A stretch of 64,000 nt of DNA from Fulvivirga imtechensis AK7 (GCF_000331535.1 NZ_AMZN01000066.1:1-64000); one strand, 5' to 3'; positions 45,945 through 55,285 are shown, numbered from the stretch's first letter. A program made the numbers and translations. Notes: generated by a model from the sequence alone, not told the origin.

Positions 45945-47312
45945 CTAAGAAACGGTAGTGGTGCTTTTCTTATCAAAAAATACAATGAAGGAAGATCCTT
46001 TGTTCACGTTACTCTGCACTTCTACTTTTCCACCAAGGGCCTCTACCTGGGTTTTAGTCATAAATAAGCCTATCCCTTTAGAATCGTGGCCGGAGTGAAA
46101 TGTATTTCTTAGTCCGAACACCATATTTCCATATCTGTTCAGATCAATTCCCTGGCCGTTGTCTGTAACCCTGAGCTGAATGTATCCATCAATTTTATCA
46201 GTTTCGACATGAATGTGGAGCGTTCTGTCCGGAGATCGGTATTTGATGGCATTAGATAAAAAATTATGGAAAATGCTCTCCAGGTACGCCTTGGGATAAA
46301 TAATTACCGGAAACCTGAAATCGGTCGTTATCACAGCTCCACTCATAAGAATATCCCCCTGCAGAGAATTGACAACCTTATTATAGATTTCTTCGAACTG
46401 CAGTTCTTCTCTCTCCACGCTTGTACTTTTCTTTACCTGAAGCATCTCAAGAAGCTCATTAAGCGTTTCGTTAAGATTCTGAGAAACCTTCTTTAGCTTT
46501 TGAAATATGAGTTGATAATCTTCAACAGTGCTGTCTTCATTTAAAAGTGATATCAGGGAGGAGATGTTGCTGGCAGGAGAGCGAATGTTATGAGATGTCA
46601 AATGTGCAAAATCATCTAATTGTCTGTTTTGATGATTAAGCTTTTGAATTAATATATCCTGCTTTTTTTGTAATTCCAGGGTTGTTTTTGCATCATTTCT
46701 GATTCGTATGTAGAACAGAAAGACTACACCAATAACGAATCCGGTGAAGATTAAAAAGAAAGTATTTTGTCTGACAATATAATGCTCATTACGGTTAGTA
46801 ATACTGTTTATATTGGCCATTTGTTCAGATTCCAGAGCTTTGCTGATAATTCTGATGCTATCCATAATATTTTTTCCTCTACCGGTAGAAATAAACCTCA
46901 AAGCTGCTGTCTGTTCTTCATTTCTTCTAAGTGAAATAGCCGTATTGCTGATCTCTATTTTTTTCTGCACCCAGCTCCGGAGTTGACTGAGATTTACTTT
47001 CTGGCCTGTATTATTTTGTGAGAGGCTATCTATGATATTTAGACTTTTGGCTAACTCTGACCTGGCTTCTGTCATTGGGTCCAAAAAAACATCATTCCCT
47101 GTGATAACAAAACCACGGTGTGCAGCTTCAATATCGGTAATGGAGGATTCCACCTTCTCAAGATAGTATAGAAACTCCTGCATTTGTGTTACCAATTGGC
47201 GTCCGCTCCTTGTATAGAAGGTGCTTTGTAGTACCGAATAAAGTAACGCTAATAAAATGGCTATGACTACAGTAAATAAAACATCAATTTTGGTTATCAG
47301 GTTTAGTGACAT
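45945..47312 (-). CDS. CHASE3-domain sensor histidine kinase
   Basis: This 455-residue kinase has TM1 (about 10-28), a periplasmic CHASE3 domain (about 40-165; SSITDIEAAHRGFVITGND is its typical signature), TM2 (about 184-203), a coiled coil and a kinase core with phosphoacceptor His241 in HLTSHNIRSPASNISSL, then HATPase motifs (FHNFLSNAIKYRS, VTDNGQGIDL, KGIGLFMTKTQVEALGG). No response regulator is adjacent, so it is an orphan kinase. It converges on mutS. Confidence 0.93.
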   Translation of the reverse strand: MSLNLITKIDVLFTVVIAILLALLYSVLQSTFYTRSGRQLVTQMQEFLYYLEKVESSITDIEAAHRGFVITGNDVFLDPMTEARSELAKSLNIIDSLSQNNTGQKVNLSQLRSWVQKKIEISNTAISLRRNEEQTAALRFISTGRGKNIMDSIRIISKALESEQMANINSITNRNEHYIVRQNTFFLIFTGFVIGVVFLFYIRIRNDAKTTLELQKKQDILIQKLNHQNRQLDDFAHLTSHNIRSPASNISSLISLLNEDSTVEDYQLIFQKLKKVSQNLNETLNELLEMLQVKKSTSVEREELQFEEIYNKVVNSLQGDILMSGAVITTDFRFPVIIYPKAYLESIFHNFLSNAIKYRSPDRTLHIHVETDKIDGYIQLRVTDNGQGIDLNRYGNMVFGLRNTFHSGHDSKGIGLFMTKTQVEALGGKVEVQSNVNKGSSFIVFFDKKSTTTVS

Positions 47313-47577
47313 AGGACACTTGCTGCATCTGGTCTGGTTATTTACAAGATCATAAAGCTAAATGGAACTTGATATTAGTGTAAAACAAAAGATGGATGTG
47401 GATAGTTTTGTAAGTCATTTTATTTATTTGAGACAAGCATGACAATATATCATATCTGCAAACTGTCTATCCTAATTGTTTTTATTTTATCTAACTGAAC
47501 CTTTATTCAACAATATACCTTAATACTAAATAATCCGTACCTTTACGGTTCATTTAGTGTTTTTTAATGACATCGGT

Positions 47578-48528
47578 ATGTCAGAAGTAGTATTAGAAAA
47601 AAGAAATAAGCCCATTCTGAAGCAGGAGATTGCTTTTGCAGTGGTACACCTCCTGCCTTTGGCGGCCATTTGGACAGGGGCAACATTGTTTGACTGGATC
47701 GTTTGCGCGGTTCTGTATTTTGGTAGAATGTTTTGGATAACCGGTGGCTACCACCGTTATTTTTCTCATAAATCGTATAAGACATCACGTTGGTTTCAGT
47801 TTATCATCGCCTTTATGGCACAAACCTCAGCTCAAAAGGGAGCGCTATGGTGGGCTGCACACCACAGGCATCACCACAGGCATAGCGACCAGCCGGAAGA
47901 TCCACATTCTATGAAGCTTTATGGCTTCTGGTATTCGCATATCGGCTGGATTGTTGGCCCGGACTATAAAGAAACAGACTATAAAACTATTGGTGACTAT
48001 GCCAAATATCCGGAGTTGGTGTGGCTGAATAAAAATTATATGGTACCACCGCTAGTGTTGGCGCTTACTGTTATGGCTGTGGGCGGTTGGGTCAATGGAG
48101 GAAGTCCTTTATTGATGTTTACACATCATGGTTTTTCTACCCTTTTCATTGGATTTTTCCTGAGTACAGTGATTCTTTACCACGGCACATTTTCCATTAA
48201 TTCTATTATGCACAAGTTCGGCAAGCAGCGCTATGAGTCTGGTGATGAATCGAAAAACAGCTTATGGCTGGCTCTGCTAACTCTTGGAGAAGGATGGCAC
48301 AACAATCACCACTATTATGAAGTAGCAGCCCGAAATGGCTTCTTCTGGTGGGAAATAGATTTCACATACTACGGCCTCAAAGCGCTGAGCTGGATGGGCC
48401 TTGTCTGGGATTTAAAGGGCGTGCCTGAACACATCTTGTATTCTAAAAATAAGAAGCATGCGAAGGAACTGGCAGCTAAGATGAAAGAAGGTAGCCTAAC
48501 CCCGCAAGATCTAAGAAAATCCGCATAG
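47578..48528 (+). CDS. Acyl-CoA/acyl-lipid fatty-acid desaturase
   Basis: This 316-residue membrane di-iron desaturase is of the SCD/delta-9 type, introducing a double bond into fatty acyl chains to adjust membrane fluidity. The three histidine boxes are present: HRYFSH, HHRHHHRHSD and EGWHNNHHYYE, with hydrophobic segments between. I chose ATG 47578 (MSEVVLEKRN); a GTG 21 bases upstream is an alternative. TACCTTTA at about 47538 resembles a -7 element. The electron donor is not encoded nearby. Confidence 0.94.
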   Translation: MSEVVLEKRNKPILKQEIAFAVVHLLPLAAIWTGATLFDWIVCAVLYFGRMFWITGGYHRYFSHKSYKTSRWFQFIIAFMAQTSAQKGALWWAAHHRHHHRHSDQPEDPHSMKLYGFWYSHIGWIVGPDYKETDYKTIGDYAKYPELVWLNKNYMVPPLVLALTVMAVGGWVNGGSPLLMFTHHGFSTLFIGFFLSTVILYHGTFSINSIMHKFGKQRYESGDESKNSLWLALLTLGEGWHNNHHYYEVAARNGFFWWEIDFTYYGLKALSWMGLVWDLKGVPEHILYSKNKKHAKELAAKMKEGSLTPQDLRKSA

Positions 48529-48664
48529 ATACCTGAGTCATTTACACACCACGCACTCAGCTCGTTAACATTCTGCATCAATCCGGAAGAAAAATAAAAA
48601 GTAGGCGCATGGCAACTTTTTTATATCCCAGATCGTTTGTAGAATTGGATAATATAAAGAAGAT

Positions 48665-48829
48665 ATGACTTCGTTGTTTTTAGAATTTCAGACAAAGTTT
48701 CGAAAAACAGGAAGGGTACACTTTAAAGGTTTTCAGGAAGCTTTTACGCTTTTCCAGCAGGTGGATAGGATGACTAAACCATGGCTGGAAGATGAAGATC
48801 TGGAACCCTCTCCTGAACTAATCGACTAA
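48665..48829 (+). CDS. Hypothetical 54-residue protein
   Basis: The ATG at 48665 opens a 54-codon frame with protein-like composition (MTSLFLEFQTKFRKTGRVHF at the start; an acidic tail ending SPELID). It has no signal peptide or membrane segment. A perfect 12-bp terminator hairpin begins at the base after its TAA, which strongly supports a real short transcript ending here. I recognise no family. Confidence 0.6.
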   Translation: MTSLFLEFQTKFRKTGRVHFKGFQEAFTLFQQVDRMTKPWLEDEDLEPSPELID

Positions 48830-48869
48830 GGTTTCAAAAGTTAGTCTTTGGAAGGCGACTTTTGAAACC
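48830..48869 (+). terminator. Intrinsic terminator after the 54-residue gene
   Basis: GGTTTCAAAAGT (48830-48841) and ACTTTTGAAACC (48858-48869) pair perfectly over 12 bp with a 16-nt loop, followed by GCCTTTATAAC. It starts directly after the stop codon. Confidence 0.75.
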
Positions 48870-48911
48870 GCCTTTATAACTTCAGCCCCTTCCTTTCCGT
48901 AAGCTATCCTA

Positions 48912-50486
48912 GTGAATTCCATCAGAAAAACAGGCCTTATTCTATTGCTGGTATTTTTGCTACCTGCAGTTTTTTATTCTGCTTATGAGATCTCATCACT
49001 TAATAAAAATGAAGAGGTGATCAATCAGATATATCAGAATCAGTTGGATGCTATTCTTTATTCTGTAAATCAGTATTCTGATGATGTAACCAGTAGGTGG
49101 ATATCCAAAATAGAAGCAGGGCTTAAGGAATATGACACGAACGATACCATTCCGGAAAAGATATATGAACTGCTACAGTTCAACCCGGGTATCAGTTACA
49201 TTTTTCTGGCCGACACAACGAATGGCGTGCCTCCTATAGCGTTTTCCATGACAGATTCTCTTCGTGGAGTAAAGGCCTTTGATACGATGGCTTCAATGAT
49301 CTTAAGGAACCTCGAAAAGATCAACAGGCTGGTGAGGTATAAGCAGAGCGGATTTCAAAAAGTGGAGCCCCTGGATTTACCGGGGCATGCCACTGGACAA
49401 GTGGCGGTAGCATTTATTCTTAACGAGCCGGTAAAAGACAGGATTGTCTGTGTTATCGGCCTTACACCATCATTATTTATTACGGAAACTCTTAGCGCTA
49501 AACTGCAAACCATTGCCAGGGATAAATTTATCATATCAGCTTTTGAAAAGGGGCAGGAACAACCCGTATATTCTACCGTAGATACTGTTAATGACAAAAG
49601 CTACCTCTCAAGAGCTGTAACTAAGGACTTTTGGATACTACCCGATCATTACCTGGGGATCAACCTTAAGGGGCAGTCTATTGATAGCATTGTAAAAGAA
49701 AGGACGTATCTTAATCTGGGATTGATCCTGGTACTGGATGTAGTGCTGCTGCTGGGTGTCTGGCTGGCCTATAGAAACGTAAAAAGAGAGATACAACTGG
49801 CTCAAAATAAAGCTGATTTCGTATCGAACGTGTCGCACGAGATACGCACACCACTGGCGCTTATCAGTATGTTTGCTGAAACACTCGAAATGGACCGTGT
49901 GAAATCAAAGGAAAAGGAGCAGGAATACATAAGCATTATCCACAAGGAGACCAACCGATTAGCAGGGATAGTCAATAAAATACTGAATTTTTCTCAGCTT
50001 GAAGCCAAGAAAAACAACTTTATCTTTCAGGAAATTGCCTTGAATGCTGCCGTGGAGGAAGTACTCAGCACATACGAATATCATTTAATCAGCAAAGGAT
50101 TTGAATACTCCTTCATGCCACAGAGCAATGAGGCCATATGGGCTGATAAGGAAGCGCTGCAGGAAGTGATCATCAATATCCTGGACAATGCCATAAAATA
50201 CAGCCCGGATAAAAAGGTCATTGAGATCGTGACAGGTAATGCTGACTCCATGGCCTTTGTATCCGTAAAGGATCAGGGGATTGGAATTCAAAGGAAAGAC
50301 CAGAAGTATATCTTCGATAAATTTTACCGTGTGCCTTCGGGGGATTTGGCGAAAGCCAGAGGCACAGGATTGGGATTATCTCTTGTTAAACAGATTGTAG
50401 AAGCTCATAACGGAAAGATAGAGGTGAAAAGTGAAGTGAATAAAGGCACAACCTTTACCATTTATTTTCCGAAAAAGAAAAAATAG
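48912..50486 (+). CDS. Two-TM sensor histidine kinase
   Basis: This 524-residue kinase has TM1 (about 7-25), a large periplasmic sensor (about 30-265), TM2 (about 270-290, LILVLDVVLLLGVWLAY), a dimerisation domain with His309 (VSNVSHEIRTPLALISM) and a HATPase domain (NILDNAIKYS, DQGIGI, GTGLGLSLVKQIVEAHNG). The start is GTG 48912, 42 bp after a terminator. The response regulator begins 1 bp after its stop, giving a clear cognate pair. The sensor shows no recognised domain. Confidence 0.93.
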   Translation: MNSIRKTGLILLLVFLLPAVFYSAYEISSLNKNEEVINQIYQNQLDAILYSVNQYSDDVTSRWISKIEAGLKEYDTNDTIPEKIYELLQFNPGISYIFLADTTNGVPPIAFSMTDSLRGVKAFDTMASMILRNLEKINRLVRYKQSGFQKVEPLDLPGHATGQVAVAFILNEPVKDRIVCVIGLTPSLFITETLSAKLQTIARDKFIISAFEKGQEQPVYSTVDTVNDKSYLSRAVTKDFWILPDHYLGINLKGQSIDSIVKERTYLNLGLILVLDVVLLLGVWLAYRNVKREIQLAQNKADFVSNVSHEIRTPLALISMFAETLEMDRVKSKEKEQEYISIIHKETNRLAGIVNKILNFSQLEAKKNNFIFQEIALNAAVEEVLSTYEYHLISKGFEYSFMPQSNEAIWADKEALQEVIINILDNAIKYSPDKKVIEIVTGNADSMAFVSVKDQGIGIQRKDQKYIFDKFYRVPSGDLAKARGTGLGLSLVKQIVEAHNGKIEVKSEVNKGTTFTIYFPKKKK

Positions 50487-50487
50487 G

Positions 50488-51171
50488 ATGTCCACAATTT
50501 TAATCATAGAAGACGAGCCGGCCATGCGCCTGGGGCTAAAGGATAATCTCGAATTCGAGGGGTATCAGGTAGATTGGGCCGGAGACGGTGAGGAAGGCCT
50601 GGTCAAGATACAGTCTGCTAACTATGACCTTGTCTTGCTTGATGTAATGCTGCCAAAGCTCTCTGGCTTTGATGTGTGTAAGAAAGTGAGAAAGCAAGGG
50701 CTGCAAACACCCATCATCCTGCTCACTGCAAAAGGAGAAGAAATTGATAAGGTACTGGGGCTGGAATTTGGCGCAGACGATTATGTTACCAAACCCTTCA
50801 GTGTAAGGGAACTGATGGCTCGTATTAAAGCTATTCTTCGCAGAAGTCAGGCCACTGGCTCTAACCATGGAGAATCAATCAGTATAGGGAAGGTCACGGT
50901 AGACTTTAACAACTACACTGCAAAAGAAGGTGAAGAATATGTGAAAATGTCGCATAAGGAGTTTGAAGTGTTGCATTACCTTTACAGCCACAAAAATGAA
51001 CTTGTGAGCCGCTATGACCTGCTGGAAGATGTATGGGGCTACGAAGAAAAACCTACCACACGCACTGTGGACAATTTCATAGTCAGGCTCAGACAAAAAA
51101 TAGAGTCAAATCCTAACTCCCCCAAAATCATTATGACAGTGCATGGTGCTGGGTATAAATTGATATATTGA
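50488..51171 (+). CDS. OmpR/PhoB-family response regulator
   Basis: This 227-residue regulator has a receiver (IIEDEP, phosphoacceptor Asp52 in VLLDVMLPKLSGFD, Lys in YVTKPFSVRE) and a winged-helix domain (KMSHKEFEVLHYLYSHKNEL, TRTVDNFIVRLRQKIE, IMTVHGAGYKLIY). It begins one base after the kinase gene, as part of the same operon. Targets are unknown. Confidence 0.94.
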   Translation: MSTILIIEDEPAMRLGLKDNLEFEGYQVDWAGDGEEGLVKIQSANYDLVLLDVMLPKLSGFDVCKKVRKQGLQTPIILLTAKGEEIDKVLGLEFGADDYVTKPFSVRELMARIKAILRRSQATGSNHGESISIGKVTVDFNNYTAKEGEEYVKMSHKEFEVLHYLYSHKNELVSRYDLLEDVWGYEEKPTTRTVDNFIVRLRQKIESNPNSPKIIMTVHGAGYKLIY

Positions 51172-51637
51172 TAAGTTCGAAGGCCCCTGTCTTTAAACAG
51201 CCTGACCCACCTCTGTGTCTCCTACCGAGAAGAGATTGGTTCACGTGTTTTGGATGGAGGTTCGTCTTTCACTTAAAACTCAACACTAGTGGCTAAATTG
51301 CCTACTGCTATTGCCTATCACCTACTTTGAATTTGGGGATGGCTTCGATACCTTCCCGAGACAACCTGGGACAGGCGCCATGACGTTGATGAATTTGTAT
51401 TGAAGATGGAAATAAAAAGCACCGAAAGTATTCATAAGGTCTCCCCGATCTGAGGAGATGTCCGAAGAACAGAGCGGCATTCCGGCTCCCGACTTCGATC
51501 TTCGGACTTCCGACTTCCGACTCCCTTACAACCTGTGACATTCTTTTACAACAGTTTACTTTTCCATGACATCTTGCCCTGCTGTCAGGCCGTTATTTGT
51601 AGTAGATTCAAACAACAGGTCAAAAACAGTTAAAACA
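51172..51637. other. 466-bp intergenic region with low-complexity sequence and a partial R2 copy
   Basis: No gene is supported. About 51340-51395, read on the minus strand, has GCGCCTGTCCCAGGTTGTCT and GGGAAGGTATCGAAG, matching the middle of R2. About 51477-51526 is a run of GACTTC/TTCCGA units (GATCTTCGGACTTCCGACTT), like those near 90 and 55615. Confidence 0.5.
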
Positions 51638-52048
51638 ATGAAACTACAAGTAAAGATTTTAGCCGTGCTTTTATTGGTAGCCGGTATCAGCACAGCATCA
51701 ATGGCAACAGATCCGAAGAAAACTGATGTAGCCGTAAAAATATTGCCTTCTGGTAAAAATGGTTTATTGAAGTTGCTTTATGTTAATCCGGGTCAGAAAA
51801 ACGTAGAAGTAAAATTTTACGATGAAAAAGGGGTGCTTTTTACGGAAAATGTAAAGAGCAATAGATTCAAAGATGGCTTCATTAAGTTCTACGACATTAG
51901 GGAACTTAAGCCGGGTAAATATTGGTTGGAAGTAGTTGATACCGAACAATCAGTAAAGTATGCGATTTCACTTACCAAAAACACAATGTGGGTCAACTAC
52001 TGGGATAATTATTTACCTGCAGATCAGGCGGTAGCCATGAAGAAATAA
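51638..52048 (+). CDS. Small exported beta-sandwich-like protein
   Basis: This 136-residue protein has a signal peptide (about 1-24, ending STASMA) and about 110 residues with the strand pattern of a type IX sorting-domain-like or DUF3244-like sandwich: LKLLYVNPGQKNVEVKFYDE, LKPGKYWLEVVD, VKYAISLTKN. ATG 51638 is favoured because it starts the signal peptide. No enzyme motif is visible. Whether it is itself secreted by type IX or remains periplasmic cannot be decided. Confidence 0.75.
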   Translation: MKLQVKILAVLLLVAGISTASMATDPKKTDVAVKILPSGKNGLLKLLYVNPGQKNVEVKFYDEKGVLFTENVKSNRFKDGFIKFYDIRELKPGKYWLEVVDTEQSVKYAISLTKNTMWVNYWDNYLPADQAVAMKK

Positions 52049-52113
52049 AGTTTTCATAAGGGTGGTTTTGGGGTGACTTATTCTGAAATGAATGAGGAAC
52101 CCCTTAACTTTAT

Positions 52114-53085
52114 GTGTTTAATGAAAAGAAATTGAAATACCTGTTTACCTTTTTTATAAGTATAATATGCATTTCAACCTATGCCCAGGAGCGATTAGTT
52201 AATCTGGAGGGTAAGTGGAAATTTTCCATTGGTGACAACCATGACTGGTCAACTGCCGGTTTTAATGATTCAAAATGGGAGTCTATTAATGTTCCGGGTA
52301 TATGGGAAGACCAGGGTTTTCACGGCTATGATGGCTTCGCCTGGTACAGAACCACTTTTAATGGACAGAGTCTTCCGAGAAATCAGACGCTTTACCTCGA
52401 TCTGGGCTACATCGATGATGCTGACCAAGTGTATGTGAATGGCAAAATGATAGGTTTCTCAGGATTTATGCCTCCTAAATTCAAAACCGCCTATTCTGCA
52501 AAGCGGCTATACCACTTGCCGGTTGAATATATTAATTTCAACGGTCAAAACACCATAGCAATACGCGTATTTGATGTAGTAAATGAGGGAGGTATCGTCA
52601 GCGGCAGACCTGGGATCTACCGCTCTGAGGCCAATGCGGCTTTACTATTCGACCTTCAGGGGTTATGGCAATTCAAAATAGGACGGATCAATGACAGCAG
52701 ATCGTGGAATGAGATCATGGTGCCTATACCATGGGAAGCGCAGGGTTATGACCGCTACGATGGCTGGGCCACCTACAAAAAAACTTTCCGGTTGCCCGAT
52801 AATATTGATAGAAATGAGCTGGTACTGATCATGGGTAAAGTGGATGATTTTGACAAAACCTATTTTAATGGAGCATTAATAGGCGCTACTCGTGATAACC
52901 TGAGATTAGGCCGGAGCCGTTCGTATAATGAACTTCGTGCATATGACATTCCGCCAGAGCTGATCAGGCGTGGAGAAGATAATACTATAATCATAGAAGT
53001 AGAAGACATCGGTCTGACAGGTGGTATCTGGCAGGGTCCGGTAGGAATTACTACAAAAACCAGGTACTACAGATACTTGCGGTAG
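52114..53085 (+). CDS. Exported protein of two tandem GH2-type sugar-binding domains
   Basis: This 323-residue protein has a signal peptide (about 1-23, ending STYAQ) and two tandem copies of the jelly-roll found at the N-terminus of glycoside hydrolase family 2: domain 1 about 26-170 (LEGKWKFSIGD, INVPGIWEDQGFHGYDGFAW, VYVNGKMIGFSG) and domain 2 about 175-320 (LQGLWQFKIGR, MVPIPWEAQGYDRYDGWATY, TYFNGALIGAT). The (beta/alpha)8 catalytic barrel and its Glu pair are absent, and the gene ends cleanly. It is therefore probably a carbohydrate-binding or structural protein, not an enzyme. The start is GTG 52114. Confidence 0.85.
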   Translation: MFNEKKLKYLFTFFISIICISTYAQERLVNLEGKWKFSIGDNHDWSTAGFNDSKWESINVPGIWEDQGFHGYDGFAWYRTTFNGQSLPRNQTLYLDLGYIDDADQVYVNGKMIGFSGFMPPKFKTAYSAKRLYHLPVEYINFNGQNTIAIRVFDVVNEGGIVSGRPGIYRSEANAALLFDLQGLWQFKIGRINDSRSWNEIMVPIPWEAQGYDRYDGWATYKKTFRLPDNIDRNELVLIMGKVDDFDKTYFNGALIGATRDNLRLGRSRSYNELRAYDIPPELIRRGEDNTIIIEVEDIGLTGGIWQGPVGITTKTRYYRYLR

Positions 53086-53133
53086 ATGTAGCGCCAGCCA
53101 TTGCTGTCCATTGCGTAGCACGCTGCGTCTAGC

Positions 53134-54711
53134 TTAATTTCCTCTCTCTCTGGAGGTTCCTGTTCCGGTTCTTGTTTTGGGTTTTGTTGACGCTCCTGTC
53201 CTGCTGGCGGGCTGGCTGCTTGGCGTTTTTGACCTGTGATTGTACTCTGATCGCTCCCAGGTTCTTTGGTGGAGGTCGCGGGCCCTGTTGAGCTTGTAGG
53301 TTTCACTCGGAGGCGTGCTTTGTCTGATCGTTTTTTCAGGCGGTGTTTCACGGTAGTAGATTGTATTACGGGTTTCTCCTGTAAGGTTAGGGTAGCGCTT
53401 ACTATTTTGTTCCAGGTAGGTGTCCCGGGTTACGGTGCGATTGCTCTCATTAACTTTCCGGTAGTTGCGTTCAAACTGACCATATTCCTTCAATTTTTCC
53501 AGTCTTCTGCTGTCGTCACTGATCAGTTGGCGGGTGACCTCACTGCGGCTTTCATTTTCCCACTCGCCCACAGCAGCGGATAAGCCGCTCCTGCTTGGCC
53601 CGGGTCCTCGCTTGTTGTAGTACCGGATCACATAATCCGAAAAGTGAGGATACAAGTAGTGATGGTATGGTATACCAAAATACCATCTGACAAAATAGTA
53701 AGAAGGAAGCCCCACCACCATAATAGCGCGTTGGTCACCGTAATAATAGCCCCAATGATACCAATAAGGATACCAGTACCAGTAAAATGAAGGATACCAG
53801 GCGGGATATCCAAACCAGTAAGGATAATGGTAGTAATAGTGATAGTACACATCTACCCGTTCATCATCAGCTCCCTTTTCCTTTTTCGTGCCTTTTTTCG
53901 GGGCAACGGCATTAGGGTACATAGGGTCATATTCTATATACCCGTTATCTTGAGAAAACGCTGCTGAAGCCTGTTCAAATTCTTGCAGTGCACGTGGGTT
54001 ATCTTTCAGGCCTTCCTGCCATTCGTTGATCTCCTCAGCATATCTGCGTGATACATCTGCCTGAATGGCATCCAATTTTTGCCTTACTAAATCCGGGTTT
54101 TTAGCGTACAGGTCACCTACCAATATGGCTAACTTCAGATTTTCCGTGAGCATGTAGATCACTTCCGGATATTTTATCAATAAATGAATGGCATCCTGAG
54201 TCTTTTTCTGATATGGCTTTAGCATCACCTCTACTGCTTCATCAGCTTCAAGAGTGAGGGCATGTATCTTCTCCAAAGTACGCAGACGGGCTACTCCAAA
54301 ATCGAGCGCAGCTTCATGCACTTCATTGGGGTAATCTTTAAGTATACCCTGGACCTGGCTCCTGGTTTTTTGCCCGCCTTCCACAAGCTTTTTGATCAGG
54401 CCATTATATTTGGTAAGCTCCCAATATTTTTTTTGGTCTGTCTCAGGAAGATACTGGATCAGTTCTTTAAAAGATTGACTGGTTTTATTTTGAATAGCCC
54501 CAATTTTTACCAGCAGCTCCGGATGTAATGTGCTTTCCAGAATAGCCTCTCTGATATTGTCAGGGTACAACGACAACGCTTCTATTTCTTCCTGGCTATT
54601 TTGGACCAATTGTTTTAATGCGGCAGAGTCTCCGTTCTGGTTCTGGGCAGGCAGTGAATAGCTGAGGCAGCCAGCTATAACTACGGTGAATATATATTTT
54701 GTTAGGTCCAT
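53134..54711 (-). CDS. Exported protein with Tyr/Trp/His-rich core (unrecognised, weakly DUF3300-like)
   Basis: This 525-residue protein has a signal peptide (about 1-22, ending SLPAQ) and a helical N-terminal half. The IEALSLYPDNIREAILESTL segment faintly recalls DUF3300. Residues about 285-370 are extraordinarily aromatic (YYHYYYHYPYWFGYPAWYPS and similar), and a basic, Arg/Thr/Ser-rich disordered tail follows (about 380-525). Such aromatic runs suggest membrane-surface or matrix association or metal binding by His, which is inference. It converges on the GH2-type binding protein with a 48-bp gap. Confidence 0.75.
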   Translation of the reverse strand: MDLTKYIFTVVIAGCLSYSLPAQNQNGDSAALKQLVQNSQEEIEALSLYPDNIREAILESTLHPELLVKIGAIQNKTSQSFKELIQYLPETDQKKYWELTKYNGLIKKLVEGGQKTRSQVQGILKDYPNEVHEAALDFGVARLRTLEKIHALTLEADEAVEVMLKPYQKKTQDAIHLLIKYPEVIYMLTENLKLAILVGDLYAKNPDLVRQKLDAIQADVSRRYAEEINEWQEGLKDNPRALQEFEQASAAFSQDNGYIEYDPMYPNAVAPKKGTKKEKGADDERVDVYYHYYYHYPYWFGYPAWYPSFYWYWYPYWYHWGYYYGDQRAIMVVGLPSYYFVRWYFGIPYHHYLYPHFSDYVIRYYNKRGPGPSRSGLSAAVGEWENESRSEVTRQLISDDSRRLEKLKEYGQFERNYRKVNESNRTVTRDTYLEQNSKRYPNLTGETRNTIYYRETPPEKTIRQSTPPSETYKLNRARDLHQRTWERSEYNHRSKTPSSQPASRTGASTKPKTRTGTGTSRERGN

Positions 54712-54819
54712 GGCTCGGTAGTAAAAGGTTCAGTGTGGCTAAGTACGCAGGTTTTTGTATGATTTCTAAGGAGGTACGTCATACCTTGGGGTGATTTTGA
54801 TCACTCGTGCCTTTGCAGT

Positions 54820-54900
54820 CTAACCAAGTGTATTAAGGATACTAAACAAAATGATCAATAACAGCAATACGATGGCTACTATGGTGATTCTTCGGTTCAT
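54820..54900 (-). CDS. Possible 26-residue single-span membrane peptide
   Basis: The minus strand has ATG-initiated MNRRITIVAIVLLLLIILFS, followed by six residues and TAG. This is a short basic N-terminus, one hydrophobic helix and a polar end, like many bacterial membrane microproteins. It is 108 bp upstream of the aromatic-rich protein gene on the same strand and might share its transcript. Bacteroidota do not rely on a Shine-Dalgarno sequence, so start support is weak. Confidence 0.4.
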   Translation of the reverse strand: MNRRITIVAIVLLLLIILFSILNTLG

Positions 54901-55075
54901 TAGCTAAATTTTTGCAGGAGGCATTATAACGTTCAAGGTCGCTGAGTCATCCTCTGTTTTCAATGATGAAAGTCTCCTGATCTGATGGCTTTCGTCATCG
55001 TAAAATCTTCTTTTATGTTGCAACTTTACATCATCAGGTAAGTGATAAAAGACTGGTGTAAAAACCAGGCTGCTT

Positions 55076-55189
55076 ATGCTTTCTGGCTTCTTGAAATTTA
55101 TTCATTTTTACGAAAATGAATGGAAGGATGAAGCAGGACATATTCAGTCAGATCCTGAAAACTCAGGTTGGATGGTGAAGTCACAATAA
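55076..55189 (+). CDS. Possible 37-residue peptide ahead of a strong terminator
   Basis: The ATG at 55076 opens MLSGFLKFIHFYENEWKDEA and continues with 17 more residues ending WMVKSQ and TAA. Composition is protein-like, but there is no family and no clear promoter. A strong intrinsic terminator 44 bp later shows that something is transcribed through here; this frame or a small RNA are the options. Confidence 0.3.
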   Translation: MLSGFLKFIHFYENEWKDEAGHIQSDPENSGWMVKSQ

Positions 55190-55232
55190 CAGTAGCCTGA
55201 CATTTGATATGTTCTACGGGATATGTTAAATG

Positions 55233-55285
55233 AGACGGGAAGTTTATCTTAGTTTTAAGGTAAGTTTCCCGTCTTTTGTTTTTTT
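55233..55285 (+). terminator. Strong intrinsic terminator without a known upstream gene
   Basis: AGACGGGAA (55233-55241) and TTCCCGTCT (55266-55274) form a perfect 9-bp GC-rich stem, followed by TTTTGTTTTTTTA. The tail marks plus-strand transcription, yet the nearest recognised gene upstream is on the minus strand. Confidence 0.75.
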
